The notes: generated from the sequence alone by a model not told the origin. A DNA stretch of 64,000 nucleotides from Aurantibacter sp034110465 (GCA_034110465.1 JAWUZD010000011.1:1-64000); one strand, 5' to 3'. Shown: positions 43,403-52,827, numbered from the stretch's first letter. Translations and numbers: made by a program.

Positions 43403-44334
43403 TCTTTTCGGTTTTTAATAAAACTTATTGACATATTTAGCTCAAATCCTAAGATTAAAATATTTGCATTAAGCCATAAGTAAACTAATAATATTAACAA
43501 AGCACCTATAGAACCGTAAAGTTCGTTGTACTTAGAGAAATTCTCGATATAAACACCAAAAAGATAAGAAGTTACCATAGTTAAAACTGTAGTTAGCAAA
43601 GCTCCTACAGAAAAGAATTTGGTTATTTTACCTTCTTTAGTTCCAAAATAATATAATGTAGATGTTGCTAAATAAACCATTAGTACAAAAAAACCATAGG
43701 TTGCAACTGTTACCCAAAAATTAGATTGTCTTTTATGTAAATAACCATAAGTTTCTAGGTTTTCAATAACATATATATTAAAATATCCTAAAAAAGCGAC
43801 TGTTAATATTAATAAAAAAGCTAGAATAATTGCTACGCCAAGTGCATATAAATACTGACGAATAACATTACGCTTAAGTTGCTCATGATAGGATTTTTCG
43901 AATCCTGCAAAAACTGCATTCACGCCATTTGTCATTAAAAAAATAGACACCACAAAAACAGAAGAAATTAATCCAACGCTACCATTACTATCTTCAAGGT
44001 TTTTAAAAATGGCTTCATCAAAAAAATCGGATGTTGTTGGTGGCAAAAAAGATTCTAAAAACACTAAAAAATCTTCTCTAAATCCATCTATTGGAACATA
44101 TGGAATAACAACAATTATAAACAGTAAAAAAGGAAACAAAGCCATAAAAAAACTATATGCAATTGCACTTGCTCTTGCTGTAACTGCTCCTTTAGCTATT
44201 CCTGTAATATATAAAACAAGTAGATCGAATAAAGATAAGCCTTCTAGGTTTTTTGGTTTTATTGCAGATAAACCTTTGACTATTATATTTACTAGTGGTA
44301 TTTTTAAAAGAATCGTTTTTAAATCAGAACTCAT
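43399..44334 (-). CDS. YihY/BrkB family membrane protein
   Basis: A 311-residue protein with six membrane helices. It has the family stretch ARASAIAYSFFMALFPFLLFIIVVIPYVP (about 55-83) and, in the last third, the EGKITKFFSVGALLTTVLTMVTSYLFGVYIENFSKYNELYGSIGALLILLVYLWLNANILILGFELN region. The family is often mislabelled ribonuclease BN, and its transport role is unproven. It starts 1 bp from nadC. Confidence 0.9.
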   Translation of the reverse strand: MSSDLKTILLKIPLVNIIVKGLSAIKPKNLEGLSLFDLLVLYITGIAKGAVTARASAIAYSFFMALFPFLLFIIVVIPYVPIDGFREDFLVFLESFLPPTTSDFFDEAIFKNLEDSNGSVGLISSVFVVSIFLMTNGVNAVFAGFEKSYHEQLKRNVIRQYLYALGVAIILAFLLILTVAFLGYFNIYVIENLETYGYLHKRQSNFWVTVATYGFFVLMVYLATSTLYYFGTKEGKITKFFSVGALLTTVLTMVTSYLFGVYIENFSKYNELYGSIGALLILLVYLWLNANILILGFELNMSISFIKNRKE

Positions 44335-45195
44335 TTAATTAACTGCTTTTAAGCTTAAGTCCAAATTATAAACCGAATGTGTTAATGCTCCAGAAGAAAT
44401 AAAATCTACACCACAAAGTGCGTAATCTCTGATGGTTTTTTCGTTAATTCCACCAGAACTTTCTGTAAGACATTTATCGCCTATTAATTTTACTGCAGTT
44501 TTTGTGTCTTCGTAATTAAAATTATCTATTAGTATTCTATAAACGCCATCGGTTTTTAAAATTTCTTTAATTTCATTTAAATCTCTAGCTTCAACTATAA
44601 TTTTTAAATCACGATTAGTAGCTTTTAAATACGCTTTTGTTTTTTCTATAGCTTGTGTAATTCCACCTGCAAAATCTATATGATTATCTTTTAACATAAT
44701 CATATCATACAAAGCAAATCTATGATTTTCTCCACCTCCAATTTTTACAGCCCATTTTTCTAAAGCTCTAATTCCTGGTGTGGTTTTACGCGTATCTAAA
44801 ATTTTTGTTCCTGTTCCTTTTAACAAATCAACAAAAAATGCTGTTTTAGTAGCAATAGCACTCATACGTTGCATAGCATTTAACACCAGTCTTTCAGCTT
44901 TTAAAATAGATTGAGAACTTCCCGAAACATAGAAAGCAATATCGCCATATTTTACAGTATCTCCATCGTTAATTAAAGTTTCAACTTCTAAATTAGAATC
45001 TACATACTTAAAAACTTCTTTAGCAAATTCTATACCTGCAATTGTACCTTCGTCTTTAACTAATAATTTAGCTTTTCCAGTTGCGGTTTCAGGAATACAA
45101 GATAATGAGCTATGATCTCCATCTCCTACATCTTCTCTAATGGCATTTGCTATTATTAATTCTAATTCTGTATTAAATTGTTCTTTAGAAATCAT
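44335..45195 (-). CDS. nadC: Nicotinate-nucleotide pyrophosphorylase, carboxylating
   Basis: A 286-residue enzyme that turns quinolinate and PRPP into nicotinate mononucleotide in de novo NAD synthesis. Motifs are ERLVLNAMQRMSAIAT near 100-120, the DTRKTTPGIRALEKWAVKIGGGENHR stretch near 134-160, MLKDNHI near 168 and ESSGGI near 257. Length is normal. Confidence 0.95.
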   Translation of the reverse strand: MISKEQFNTELELIIANAIREDVGDGDHSSLSCIPETATGKAKLLVKDEGTIAGIEFAKEVFKYVDSNLEVETLINDGDTVKYGDIAFYVSGSSQSILKAERLVLNAMQRMSAIATKTAFFVDLLKGTGTKILDTRKTTPGIRALEKWAVKIGGGENHRFALYDMIMLKDNHIDFAGGITQAIEKTKAYLKATNRDLKIIVEARDLNEIKEILKTDGVYRILIDNFNYEDTKTAVKLIGDKCLTESSGGINEKTIRDYALCGVDFISSGALTHSVYNLDLSLKAVN

Positions 45196-45273
45196 TGGTG
45201 AAAATTGTTTCAGCTAAGTTAAGAATTGCATTTAAAAATATGGAATAATTAATTTTCAAATTTTAAAAAGTTT

Positions 45274-45281
45274 TACATTTG
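45274..45281 (+). promoter_or_regulatory. Promoter -7 element at the rlmH start
   Basis: TACATTTG fits TAnnTTTG and ends 6 bp before the rlmH ATG at 45288. Transcription should start at or very near the ATG, so the mRNA may be leaderless. Confidence 0.55.
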
Positions 45282-45287
45282 TAACCT

Positions 45288-45761
45288 ATGACTATAAAAC
45301 TACTTACCATAGGAAAAACGGATAATTCAAATCTGGAAACTTTGATGAACGATTATCAAAGTCGATTAAATCATTATATAAAGTTCCAATTAGAGATTAT
45401 TCCTGACCTAAAAAAAGTAAAACATTTAAGTGAAGACCAACAAAAACAAAAAGAAGGCGACCTTATTTTAAGTAAATTAAAACCAACTGATGTTTTAATT
45501 TTATTAGATGAGAATGGAAAACAATTTGATTCTGTTGGATTTTCGACTTATTTACAAAAACATATGAACTCAGGAATTAAGCAATTGGTTTTAGTTATTG
45601 GTGGACCATATGGTTTTTCTAAAGATGTGTACCAAAAATCACAAGGAAAAATAAGCTTGTCTAAAATGACATTTTCTCACCAAATGGTGCGTTTATTTAT
45701 AATTGAACAATTGTACAGAGGATTTACCATTTTAAAAAATGAGCCATATCATCATAGATAA
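45288..45761 (+). CDS. rlmH: 23S rRNA pseudouridine-1915 N3-methyltransferase
   Basis: A 157-residue SPOUT methyltransferase acting on helix 69 of the large subunit. The knotted SAM site is LVLVIGGPYGFS near 102-113, and the C-terminus ends LYRGFTILKNEPYHHR, as in the family. Length is normal. The promoter lies so close to the ATG that the message may have no leader. Confidence 0.95.
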   Translation: MTIKLLTIGKTDNSNLETLMNDYQSRLNHYIKFQLEIIPDLKKVKHLSEDQQKQKEGDLILSKLKPTDVLILLDENGKQFDSVGFSTYLQKHMNSGIKQLVLVIGGPYGFSKDVYQKSQGKISLSKMTFSHQMVRLFIIEQLYRGFTILKNEPYHHR

Positions 45762-45825
45762 TTATTCAATCAACATTAAACAATTATCAGTTATCAAAGC
45801 CAACTAAATCTATAACTTAATTTTT

Positions 45826-46404
45826 ATGAAACTCGTATTCGCTACCAATAATCAAAATAAAATAAACGAAATTCAAGGTTTAATTCCTGATTTTATAACC
45901 GTTTTAAGCTTAAAAGATATTGGTTGCTTGGAGGATATTCCAGAAACGCAACCTACTATAAATGGAAATGCTTTACAAAAAGCAACTTATGTTAAAGATA
46001 ACTACGGCTACAATTGTTTTGCAGATGATACTGGTTTAGAAGTGGAAAGTTTAAATAATGAACCTGGGGTTTTTAGCGCACGCTATGCTGGTGATAAACG
46101 AGATGCTAACGACAATATGGATTTACTTCTTAAAAACTTAGAAGATAAAAACAATCGAAATGCTCAATTTAAAACTGTAATTGCTTTACAGATAGATGAT
46201 AAATCAAATACTTTTGAAGGCATTTGCAAGGGTGAAATAACTAAAACTAAACAAGGTAATAAAGGTTTTGGCTACGATCCTATTTTTAAACCAAACAGCT
46301 ACAACCAGACGTTTGCAGAGATGGATTTAGATTTAAAAAATAAAATTGGACATAGAGGAAAAGCTGTTATGTTATTAATAGACTATTTAAATAACATAAT
46401 TTAA
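45826..46404 (+). CDS. Non-canonical purine NTP pyrophosphatase, RdgB/HAM1 family
   Basis: A 192-residue enzyme that clears ITP, dITP and XTP. Hallmarks are MKLVFATNNQNKINEIQ, FADDTGLEVESLNNEPGVFSARYAG near 65-90, GFGYDPIFKP near 146-155 and FAEM near 163. Its end overlaps the end of the convergent hemolysin-III gene by 18 bp, with no terminator in between. Confidence 0.93.
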   Translation: MKLVFATNNQNKINEIQGLIPDFITVLSLKDIGCLEDIPETQPTINGNALQKATYVKDNYGYNCFADDTGLEVESLNNEPGVFSARYAGDKRDANDNMDLLLKNLEDKNNRNAQFKTVIALQIDDKSNTFEGICKGEITKTKQGNKGFGYDPIFKPNSYNQTFAEMDLDLKNKIGHRGKAVMLLIDYLNNII

Positions 46405-47013
46405 TATCATAAAAAAATGACTTATAGCTCCTGCTAACACGAAGAAATGCCAAATCACGTGATTATAAGGTATTTTCTCTACTGCATAAAATATAATTCC
46501 TACTGTATAGAAAAAACCACCTGCAAATAAAAGATAGATTCCATTAGGTTCAACAATTGTTTTAAGTGCTTCAAAATCTAAAATAATAAGCCAACCCATT
46601 ACAACATATAATATGGTAGAAATAGTATTAAATCTTCCTGTAAAAAAAATCTTTAAAACAACTCCAAACAAAGCTATTCCCCAAACTAAGCCTAATAACA
46701 TTACACCTTTGCTTTGCAGTAAAGAAATTAATACAATTGGAGTATAAGTTCCTGCAATTAATATATAAATACTAATATGATCTAATATTCTAAACTTGTG
46801 TTTTAAGTCTGGAGTAGAAACAGAATGATATACCGTTGAAGCTGTAAATAATACAATTATAGATAATCCATAAACAACAATACTAATAGTACTAAATTCT
46901 GTTTTGTGTGAATTTTGAAGTAATAACCACACCAAACCCAAAATACCTAAAACAGAACCAATTCCGTGAGAAAAAGCGTTAAGACGTTCTTCTAATTTAC
47001 TTTGTACTTTCAT
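46387..47013 (-). CDS. Hemolysin III / PAQR family membrane protein
   Basis: A 208-residue protein with seven membrane helices. Conserved metal-site residues are in STVYHS near 60-66, the DHISIYILIAGTYTPI stretch near 78-93, and HVIWHFFVLAGAISHF near 186-202 (H-x3-H type). The family is related to ceramidase-like adiponectin receptors. True haemolysis is doubtful. It overlaps the DUF4294 gene by 17 bp at its start. Confidence 0.88.
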   Translation of the reverse strand: MKVQSKLEERLNAFSHGIGSVLGILGLVWLLLQNSHKTEFSTISIVVYGLSIIVLFTASTVYHSVSTPDLKHKFRILDHISIYILIAGTYTPIVLISLLQSKGVMLLGLVWGIALFGVVLKIFFTGRFNTISTILYVVMGWLIILDFEALKTIVEPNGIYLLFAGGFFYTVGIIFYAVEKIPYNHVIWHFFVLAGAISHFFMILNYVI

Positions 47014-47692
47014 TTAGTTTCTTTTTAGACCATTTTTTATGTGCTTCAAAAAAATCAAAATCTAAAGCTGTTTTTAAGCCTTCTATCTTGCTGTTTTCAA
47101 AATTACGTAATAAGATATCTTCAATTAAATAATCTTCTTCATTTTCAATAGGATTATATTCTACTTTTAACGAAATATCGAACATACTTGCTGTAGTATT
47201 ATACCAAAATGCTCGCCAACCATTCCTAAGGTTTTTAATTAACTCAAAAGTTGTCGTTCCTGTTTGTCTATTAATTAATTTAACTAGAATCTGCCCTTCA
47301 GTTCGTGTTAATTTTTTCAATTCTGCAGAAAATTCTTCTTCAATATATTTTTGAATTTTTTTAGAATACGCTTTTTTATCACTATTTCTTTTCAGCTTTT
47401 TTAAACGTTCATTTAAAGTTTGTAAACGTTCTGCTGCTAAATTAGCATATGGATAGACTTTTAATGTTTTTCGTCTTAAAATTAAATAACGTCTCCTCTC
47501 AAAATTATCTTTAAATTTCAGTTTAGGCAACAACTCGACTTCCTTTAATTCTATTTGAGTACTAAAAAGCGAATCGCCTTCAATTTTAATAAAATGTTCT
47601 GGAATAGAATCTTGTATAGCTGCGTTTTCTTCTTGCGAAAACAAAAAGAATGGAAAACAGATAAAAAGTAATAGCTTAAATCTCATATACAA
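46997..47692 (-). CDS. DUF4294 family exported protein
   Basis: A 231-residue protein with signal peptide (about 1-19, ending FLFSQE) and the DUF4294 domain (about 60-210: YPYANLAAERLQTLNERLKKLKR near 75-100, TRTEGQILVKLINRQTG near 128-145, GWRAFWYN near 158). It is highly charged and helical, specific to Bacteroidota, with no known function. The second ATG two codons in is an equally good start. Confidence 0.82.
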   Translation of the reverse strand: MYMRFKLLLFICFPFFLFSQEENAAIQDSIPEHFIKIEGDSLFSTQIELKEVELLPKLKFKDNFERRRYLILRRKTLKVYPYANLAAERLQTLNERLKKLKRNSDKKAYSKKIQKYIEEEFSAELKKLTRTEGQILVKLINRQTGTTTFELIKNLRNGWRAFWYNTTASMFDISLKVEYNPIENEEDYLIEDILLRNFENSKIEGLKTALDFDFFEAHKKWSKKKLNESTK

Positions 47693-47816
47693 CTAACACC
47701 TAAAATTATTCCAAAGTATGTATTCTTCAGAATAATGACATAAAATTACGAATTAAACCACTTTGTCCTATTAATTAAATGCTAATATTCTTATTTTAGT
47801 AGAAAAATAAATCAAA

Positions 47817-48911
47817 ATGGCTCAAAAAAGTATACTTAACAAAAAGTCTATGGACTTTTTAGAAAAATATCTAAATAATGCATCGCCTACAGGTTACGAA
47901 TGGGACGGACAAAAAATCTGGATGGATTACTTAAAACCTTATGTAGATGAGTTTTTTACAGACACTTATGGTACCGCAGTTGGCGTAATAAACCCAGATG
48001 CAAAATACAAAGTAGTTATTGAAGGTCACGCAGACGAAATTGCTTGGTATGTTAATTATATAGATGATAAAGGTTTTATTTATGTGGTTAGAAATGGTGG
48101 TAGTGATCATCAAATTGCACCAAGTAAGATTGTAAATATTCATACTAAAAATGGTATTGTAAAAGGTATTTTTGGATGGCCAGCAATACATACAAGAAAT
48201 AAAGCTAAAGAAGAAGCTCCTAAACCAAATAATATTTTTATTGACTGTGGTTGTAAGTCTAAGGATGAAGTTGAAGCACTTGGAGTTCATGTAGGTTGTG
48301 TAATTACATATCCAGATGAGTTTCATATTTTAAACAAAGACAAATTTGTTTGTCGTGCGTTAGACAATCGTATGGGTGGATTTATGATTGCTGAAGTTGC
48401 ACGTTTACTTAAGGAAAATAAAAAAACATTGCCTTTTGGACTTTATATAACTAATGCTGTACAAGAAGAGATTGGTTTACGTGGTGCACAAATGATTACC
48501 GATACAATTAAACCAAACGTAGCTATTGTTACAGATGTAACTCACGATACCGCTACACCAATGATTGATATGAAAGTTCAAGGTCACGTAGAAATGGGTA
48601 ATGGACCAGTAATTGCATATGCTCCAGCAGTACAACAAAAATTACGCGATTTAATTACAGATACTGCAGACGAGAAGAAGATTCCTTTTCAGCGTGCTGC
48701 TTGTTCTAGAGCAACTGGTACAGATACTGATGCTTTTGCTTATAGTAATGGTGGCGTTGCAAGTGCTTTAATTTCTTTACCGCTTCGTTATATGCATACT
48801 ACAGTAGAAACTGTTCATAGAGATGATGTGGAAAACGTAATTAAATTAATTTACGAAACATTACTTAAAATTGAAGATGGCGAAACATTTAGCTATTTTG
48901 ATAAAAAATAA
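47817..48911 (+). CDS. M42 family metallopeptidase
   Basis: A 364-residue cytosolic aminopeptidase forming large oligomers in this family. Metal ligands are visible in GHADEIAW near 71-78, the CRALDNRMGGF stretch near 178-188 and QEEIGLRGAQ near 216-225, with TDVTHDT near 239 and the C-terminal MHTTVETVHRDDV. It removes N-terminal residues from peptides. It has its own upstream region and a strong terminator downstream. Confidence 0.93.
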   Translation: MAQKSILNKKSMDFLEKYLNNASPTGYEWDGQKIWMDYLKPYVDEFFTDTYGTAVGVINPDAKYKVVIEGHADEIAWYVNYIDDKGFIYVVRNGGSDHQIAPSKIVNIHTKNGIVKGIFGWPAIHTRNKAKEEAPKPNNIFIDCGCKSKDEVEALGVHVGCVITYPDEFHILNKDKFVCRALDNRMGGFMIAEVARLLKENKKTLPFGLYITNAVQEEIGLRGAQMITDTIKPNVAIVTDVTHDTATPMIDMKVQGHVEMGNGPVIAYAPAVQQKLRDLITDTADEKKIPFQRAACSRATGTDTDAFAYSNGGVASALISLPLRYMHTTVETVHRDDVENVIKLIYETLLKIEDGETFSYFDKK

Positions 48912-48932
48912 TTAGATAGAATCTTTTAATTA

Positions 48933-48964
48933 GCGTCTAAACCCAAAATTTAGACGCTTTTTTT
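48933..48964 (+). terminator. Terminator of the M42 peptidase gene
   Basis: Stem GCGTCTAAA/TTTAGACGC (48933-48941 with 48949-48957), then a run of T to 48964. Confidence 0.9.
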
Positions 48965-48972
48965 ATTTAAAA

Positions 48973-49527
48973 ATGGACGAAGAAATTATAGATATTATTA
49001 CTAAATCGGGCAAACCTACTGGAGAAACCGCTTTAAAATCTGAGATTCATAAAAAAGGCTATTACCATAATACGGCTCATATTTGGCTGTATACCAAGAA
49101 TGGAAATATTCTGTTACAACAACGCGCTAAATCTAAATTAATTTACCCACTACTTTGGGATGTTTCTGTTGCTGGACATATAGATTCTGGTGAAACAATT
49201 GTGGAAGGTGCTTTAAGAGAACTAAAAGAAGAAATAGGATTAACTTTATATGAAGATAATTTGTCTAAAATTGGTATTTTTGAGTGTTTTAAAACTTATA
49301 ATACTAGGTTTATTGATAATGAGTTTCATCATACTTTTATAGCAGAATTGAATACTTCAATAGATAAATTAACACTACAAAAAGAAGAGGTTGAAGCACT
49401 GAAGTTAGTTTCTTTTGAGAACTTTGAATTTCTATTAAAAAGCAGCTCAACAAACGGGCATTTTGTAGCAACTAATTATGATTACTATTGCGAAGTCTTA
49501 AAGCATATTAAATTAAATTTAGCATAA
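48973..49527 (+). CDS. Nudix hydrolase
   Basis: A 184-residue enzyme with a perfect Nudix box, G-x5-E-x7-REL-x-EE-x-GL, as GHIDSGETIVEGALRELKEE followed by IGL (about 72-94). The N-terminal EEIIDIITKSGKPTGETALKSEIHKKGYYH resembles the YfcD-like branch. It lacks the active-site cysteine pattern of isopentenyl diphosphate isomerase, so a link to carotenoid synthesis is not supported. It is 2 bp from the PrsW gene. Confidence 0.88.
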   Translation: MDEEIIDIITKSGKPTGETALKSEIHKKGYYHNTAHIWLYTKNGNILLQQRAKSKLIYPLLWDVSVAGHIDSGETIVEGALRELKEEIGLTLYEDNLSKIGIFECFKTYNTRFIDNEFHHTFIAELNTSIDKLTLQKEEVEALKLVSFENFEFLLKSSSTNGHFVATNYDYYCEVLKHIKLNLA

Positions 49528-49529
49528 TT

Positions 49530-50207
49530 ATGATAACTCTTATCTTATCTGCTTTAGCTCCTGTAGCTTTAATTATTTTATATATTTATTATAGTGATAA
49601 ATATGACAAAGAACCTTTACAACTATTATTATTCTCATTTCTATTAGGCGCTATAGCAAGTGTTATTTTAGCTTTAACAATGTATGAAGGATTTAATATT
49701 CTTTTACCATTACACGAAGAGTTTAATGTACAGCAACAAGTTATAAAAGCATTTATAGTAGTTGCTTTTACAGAAGAGTTCTGCAAATACATTATTGTAA
49801 GATATTATGCACAACCAAAAACAGAATTCGATGAGAAATTTGACGGTATAGTTTATGCTGTTATGGTTTCTATGGGTTTTGCTGCTACAGAAAATATTAT
49901 TTACGTATTGCAAAGCGGCTATGAAATTGCATTAACTAGAGCTTTTACAGCAATACCTGCACATGCTACTTTTGGAATATTAATGGGCTATTTTATGGGA
50001 AAAGCTAAATTTGCTAAAAACAAGTGGCTTCTTAATCTAACTGGCTTAACATTAGCTATTCTTTTTCACGGTTTGTATGATGTGTTCTTATTCTTAGATT
50101 TTATACCAGGTATTGCAGCTGGTGCGTTTGCATCTTTAATTATTGGAATACTACTTTCTAGAAAAGCAATTAAAAACCATCAAAACACTTCTAGATTTAA
50201 GCCATAA
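49530..50207 (+). CDS. PrsW family intramembrane metalloprotease
   Basis: A 225-residue protein with about seven membrane helices. The catalytic motifs are EEFCKY near 82-87, ENIIYV near 116, HATFGILMGYFMGKAK near 140 and HGLYDV near 175. PrsW-type proteases cleave anti-sigma factors in the membrane. No anti-sigma gene is adjacent. A bidirectional terminator follows. Confidence 0.9.
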   Translation: MITLILSALAPVALIILYIYYSDKYDKEPLQLLLFSFLLGAIASVILALTMYEGFNILLPLHEEFNVQQQVIKAFIVVAFTEEFCKYIIVRYYAQPKTEFDEKFDGIVYAVMVSMGFAATENIIYVLQSGYEIALTRAFTAIPAHATFGILMGYFMGKAKFAKNKWLLNLTGLTLAILFHGLYDVFLFLDFIPGIAAGAFASLIIGILLSRKAIKNHQNTSRFKP

Positions 50208-50210
50208 AAA

Positions 50211-50233
50211 AATCCGAAGCATTACTTCGGATT
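50211..50233. terminator. Bidirectional terminator
   Basis: Stem AATCCGAAG/CTTCGGATT with loop CATTA, flanked by A and T tracts, lies between the converging PrsW and FKBP lipoprotein genes. Confidence 0.88.
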
Positions 50234-50258
50234 TTAGTTTTATATAAAATTCTATTTA

Positions 50259-51293
50259 CTATTGAATTCTAGATTCTGTATCATCAGTATCTAAATAGTT
50301 TGGTATTCCATCTAAATCAGTGTCATCGTTTAAAGGATTTCCATCTCCGTCTTTATCGTTTGTTGGATCTCCATCGCCATCAGAATCTACAGTTAAATCC
50401 ACATCTTCTAAGTCTTCATCTCTAGTTAAAACACCATCGCCATCATCATCATTATCAAAGAAATTATTTAGATCATCATCATCCGTATCATCATCAAAAC
50501 CGTCTTGATTATTATTTAAATCTTCTAAATGTGAAGGAATATTATCTAAATCGTAATCCGTATCATTTCTGTCTATTAAATTAAATGTGAAGAATATTGG
50601 TGTATATGAGTCTACTGTAGTTAATGGCTGAGAAAAATATCCTAGTCCAGAAGGAATAAAAACTGCACCTATACCATGGTCATCATAAGTGATTTCACCA
50701 TTAACGTCTTCAATATAACTTGTAGATGTTTTAAATTCAATTAAACCTTCTCTAAAACCACTTACGACACCAGACGAACTACCTAAAGTAGTTAAATTAA
50801 AAGGAATTGGAATTGGTGAACCATCAAAAGAATCACCTGTAGAAACTGTCCCTCTATAGCTTACAACAGCTCTATCCAATGAATGCAATGATTGTCCTAA
50901 ACCTTCTCTTACAACTAAATAATACAATGTGTAAATTTGTCCAGAAGAGTCTTCAATCTCTTTAGATCTTAAGATATTTGAAGTACCAGCCACAGCATCA
51001 TTATCTAACATTGACAGTAAAGATAGTTTGTTTTCAGTCCCATTAACTTCAGAAATAGTATCAAAAACAATATTAAATGCGTCATTTTCATCACTATATT
51101 CAGAATTAGCTAAAAACTCATCATAGTTATAAAAGTGGGTAGATAAGTATTCTTCAATTTCAATAATATCTTCAGCATAAACCTCTGCTCTATCTCTGTC
51201 TGGTATAGATGTATCTGCTAAATCATCATCTTGACAAGAAAAAATAATTAATCCTAGTAATAAACCTAAAGTTATAAAGTTTCTTATTTTCAT
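50259..51293 (-). CDS. FKBP-type isomerase lipoprotein with calcium-binding repeats
   Basis: A 344-residue lipoprotein. The lipobox is LIIFSC near 16-21. The following QDDD resembles the Bacteroidota surface-export signal. An FKBP-type prolyl isomerase domain (about 95-240) has VVSYRGTVSTGDSFDGS and the GIGAVFIPSGLGYF loop. The last 90 residues are thrombospondin-type-3-like aspartate repeats (DDDGDGVLTRDEDLEDVD, DSDGDGDPTND), which bind calcium. Probably outer-membrane or surface attached and helps fold secreted proteins. The fusion with calcium repeats is notable. Confidence 0.82.
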   Translation of the reverse strand: MKIRNFITLGLLLGLIIFSCQDDDLADTSIPDRDRAEVYAEDIIEIEEYLSTHFYNYDEFLANSEYSDENDAFNIVFDTISEVNGTENKLSLLSMLDNDAVAGTSNILRSKEIEDSSGQIYTLYYLVVREGLGQSLHSLDRAVVSYRGTVSTGDSFDGSPIPIPFNLTTLGSSSGVVSGFREGLIEFKTSTSYIEDVNGEITYDDHGIGAVFIPSGLGYFSQPLTTVDSYTPIFFTFNLIDRNDTDYDLDNIPSHLEDLNNNQDGFDDDTDDDDLNNFFDNDDDGDGVLTRDEDLEDVDLTVDSDGDGDPTNDKDGDGNPLNDDTDLDGIPNYLDTDDTESRIQ

Positions 51294-51372
51294 TATTCCT
51301 ATTTTTGTGTTGCAAGATACATTTTAAAATAATCTTGTAATAAATATTAACGAAGATTTTAGTTAAAATTGT

Positions 51373-51747
51373 ATGCGTGTAGATAAGTATTTATGGTGTA
51401 TTAGGTCTTTTAAGACAAGAAGTATTGCTACAAATGCTTGTAAAAAGGGTCACGTTAAGGTAAATAACCAAGCTGTTAAACCAAGTAGAGATGTTTACCC
51501 TACCGATAAAATTATAATACGAAAAGACCAAGTAAATTACCAATTAACCGTTTTAGACCTGCCTCCTAATAGAGTTGGAGCTAAATTAGTAGATATATAC
51601 AGAACAGATACAACGCCAAAATCCGCTTTTGAATCTCAAGAATTACTTAAATTAGCCAAAGATTATTATCGAAAAAAAGGAGTTGGAAGACCTACAAAAA
51701 AGGACCGAAGGGATATTGACGCAGTTTATAATGACCAAGAAGAATAA
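51373..51747 (+). CDS. S4-domain RNA-binding protein, Hsp15-like
   Basis: A 124-residue protein beginning with an S4 domain (MRVDKYLWCIRSFKTRSIATNACKKGHVKVNNQAVKPSRDV, 1-42) and a basic C-terminus (GRPTKKDRRD near 104-113). Hsp15 (HslR) binds stalled 50S subunits with attached tRNA. The phosphoribosyltransferase gene follows after 3 bp. Confidence 0.9.
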   Translation: MRVDKYLWCIRSFKTRSIATNACKKGHVKVNNQAVKPSRDVYPTDKIIIRKDQVNYQLTVLDLPPNRVGAKLVDIYRTDTTPKSAFESQELLKLAKDYYRKKGVGRPTKKDRRDIDAVYNDQEE

Positions 51748-51750
51748 AAT

Positions 51751-52242
51751 ATGAATATTATATTAAATCATAATCAAATTAATAATAAACTAAAAAGAAT
51801 AGCTTATCAAATTTACGAGAGTAACTTTAATGAATCTGAAATTATTTTGGCTGGAATTGCTCACAGAGGTTTTGATTTAGCATTACTTTTAAAAGATATA
51901 TTAGAAACCATTTCACCATTAAAGGTTATATTGTGCGAGGTTATAATTAATAAAAAGAGTCCTTTAGAAACTATAAAGACATCTATTCCAGAAAATGAAT
52001 ACTCTAATAAGTCTATTATATTAGTTGATGATGTATTAAACTCTGGTACAACTTTAATTTATGGAGTAAAGCATTTTTTAAACGTCCCATTGAAACGGTT
52101 TAAAACTGCTGTATTAGTCAATAGAAATCATAAAAAATTCCCAGTTAAAGCAGACTTTAAAGGAATATCGCTTTCTACCTCTCTAAACGAACTCGTTAAG
52201 GTAGATTTGATTAAAAATGATTTCAAAGCTTATTTAGTATAA
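51751..52242 (+). CDS. Phosphoribosyltransferase family protein
   Basis: A 163-residue type I phosphoribosyltransferase with the PRPP loop SIILVDDVLNSGTTL near 89-103 and an AGIAHRGFDLA segment near 34-44. It resembles PyrR or adenine-type enzymes but is shorter than PyrR, and its substrate is not clear. It follows the S4 protein gene and converges with aroK with a 9-bp overlap. Confidence 0.83.
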   Translation: MNIILNHNQINNKLKRIAYQIYESNFNESEIILAGIAHRGFDLALLLKDILETISPLKVILCEVIINKKSPLETIKTSIPENEYSNKSIILVDDVLNSGTTLIYGVKHFLNVPLKRFKTAVLVNRNHKKFPVKADFKGISLSTSLNELVKVDLIKNDFKAYLV

Positions 52243-52752
52243 GTTTGCAATAATTTTATGCACTGCAACTTTATTATCGTTATTAATTTCAATAACAAAA
52301 TGAGCCTTATTATAAAAAAAAGAGCGTTCAAATAGATGTTTTCCAATAAATTCGATTAACTGCTCTTTACTATTTAGATGACTAATTAAAGGTCTTTCTT
52401 CTTTTTCAAACTCTAATCTTCTAACTAATTCAGGTATGCTAGATTTTAGATAAAATGATTTTACATTTTTTGTTTGTACAATTAAATCCATATTATCATA
52501 ATAACAAGGTGTTCCTCCTCCAAGAGATAAAATAAAAGATTTATCAGAATTTAATAACTCTAACAAAGCTAATCGCTCAACCTTCCTAAAAAACAACTCT
52601 CCTTTAGTCTTAAATATATCTACTAAAGTGGAATTATACTTTTTTTCTATAAATTTATCTAAATCAATAAATTCAACTTTAGTAAATCTTGATAAAACTT
52701 CACCTATAGTAGATTTACCACAAGCCATATAGCCTAATAAAATTATTTTCAT
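52234..52752 (-). CDS. aroK: Shikimate kinase
   Basis: A 172-residue enzyme phosphorylating shikimate in aromatic amino acid synthesis. P-loop GYMACGKST near 7-15, substrate-binding DLDKFIEKK near 31 and the FFRKVE region near 55, SLGGGTPC near 77-84, and the lid REERPL-type segment KEERPLI near 117. Normal length. Confidence 0.92.
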   Translation of the reverse strand: MKIILLGYMACGKSTIGEVLSRFTKVEFIDLDKFIEKKYNSTLVDIFKTKGELFFRKVERLALLELLNSDKSFILSLGGGTPCYYDNMDLIVQTKNVKSFYLKSSIPELVRRLEFEKEERPLISHLNSKEQLIEFIGKHLFERSFFYNKAHFVIEINNDNKVAVHKIIANLY

Positions 52753-52827
52753 TTAACTTCTTAATTATATATTAAACCAATCTCCGTGTCTGCTTTACAA
52801 AAAAACAAAAAAAGTATTTAAAAAGTA

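Noticed and set aside
48973..49527. Nudix protein as isopentenyl diphosphate isomerase feeding the carotenoid pathway
   Set aside because: The active-site cysteine pattern of Idi is absent and the gene is far from the crt operon.
50320..50508. Serine/proline-rich plus-strand frame
   Set aside because: It is the complement of the aspartate-rich calcium repeats of the lipoprotein gene.
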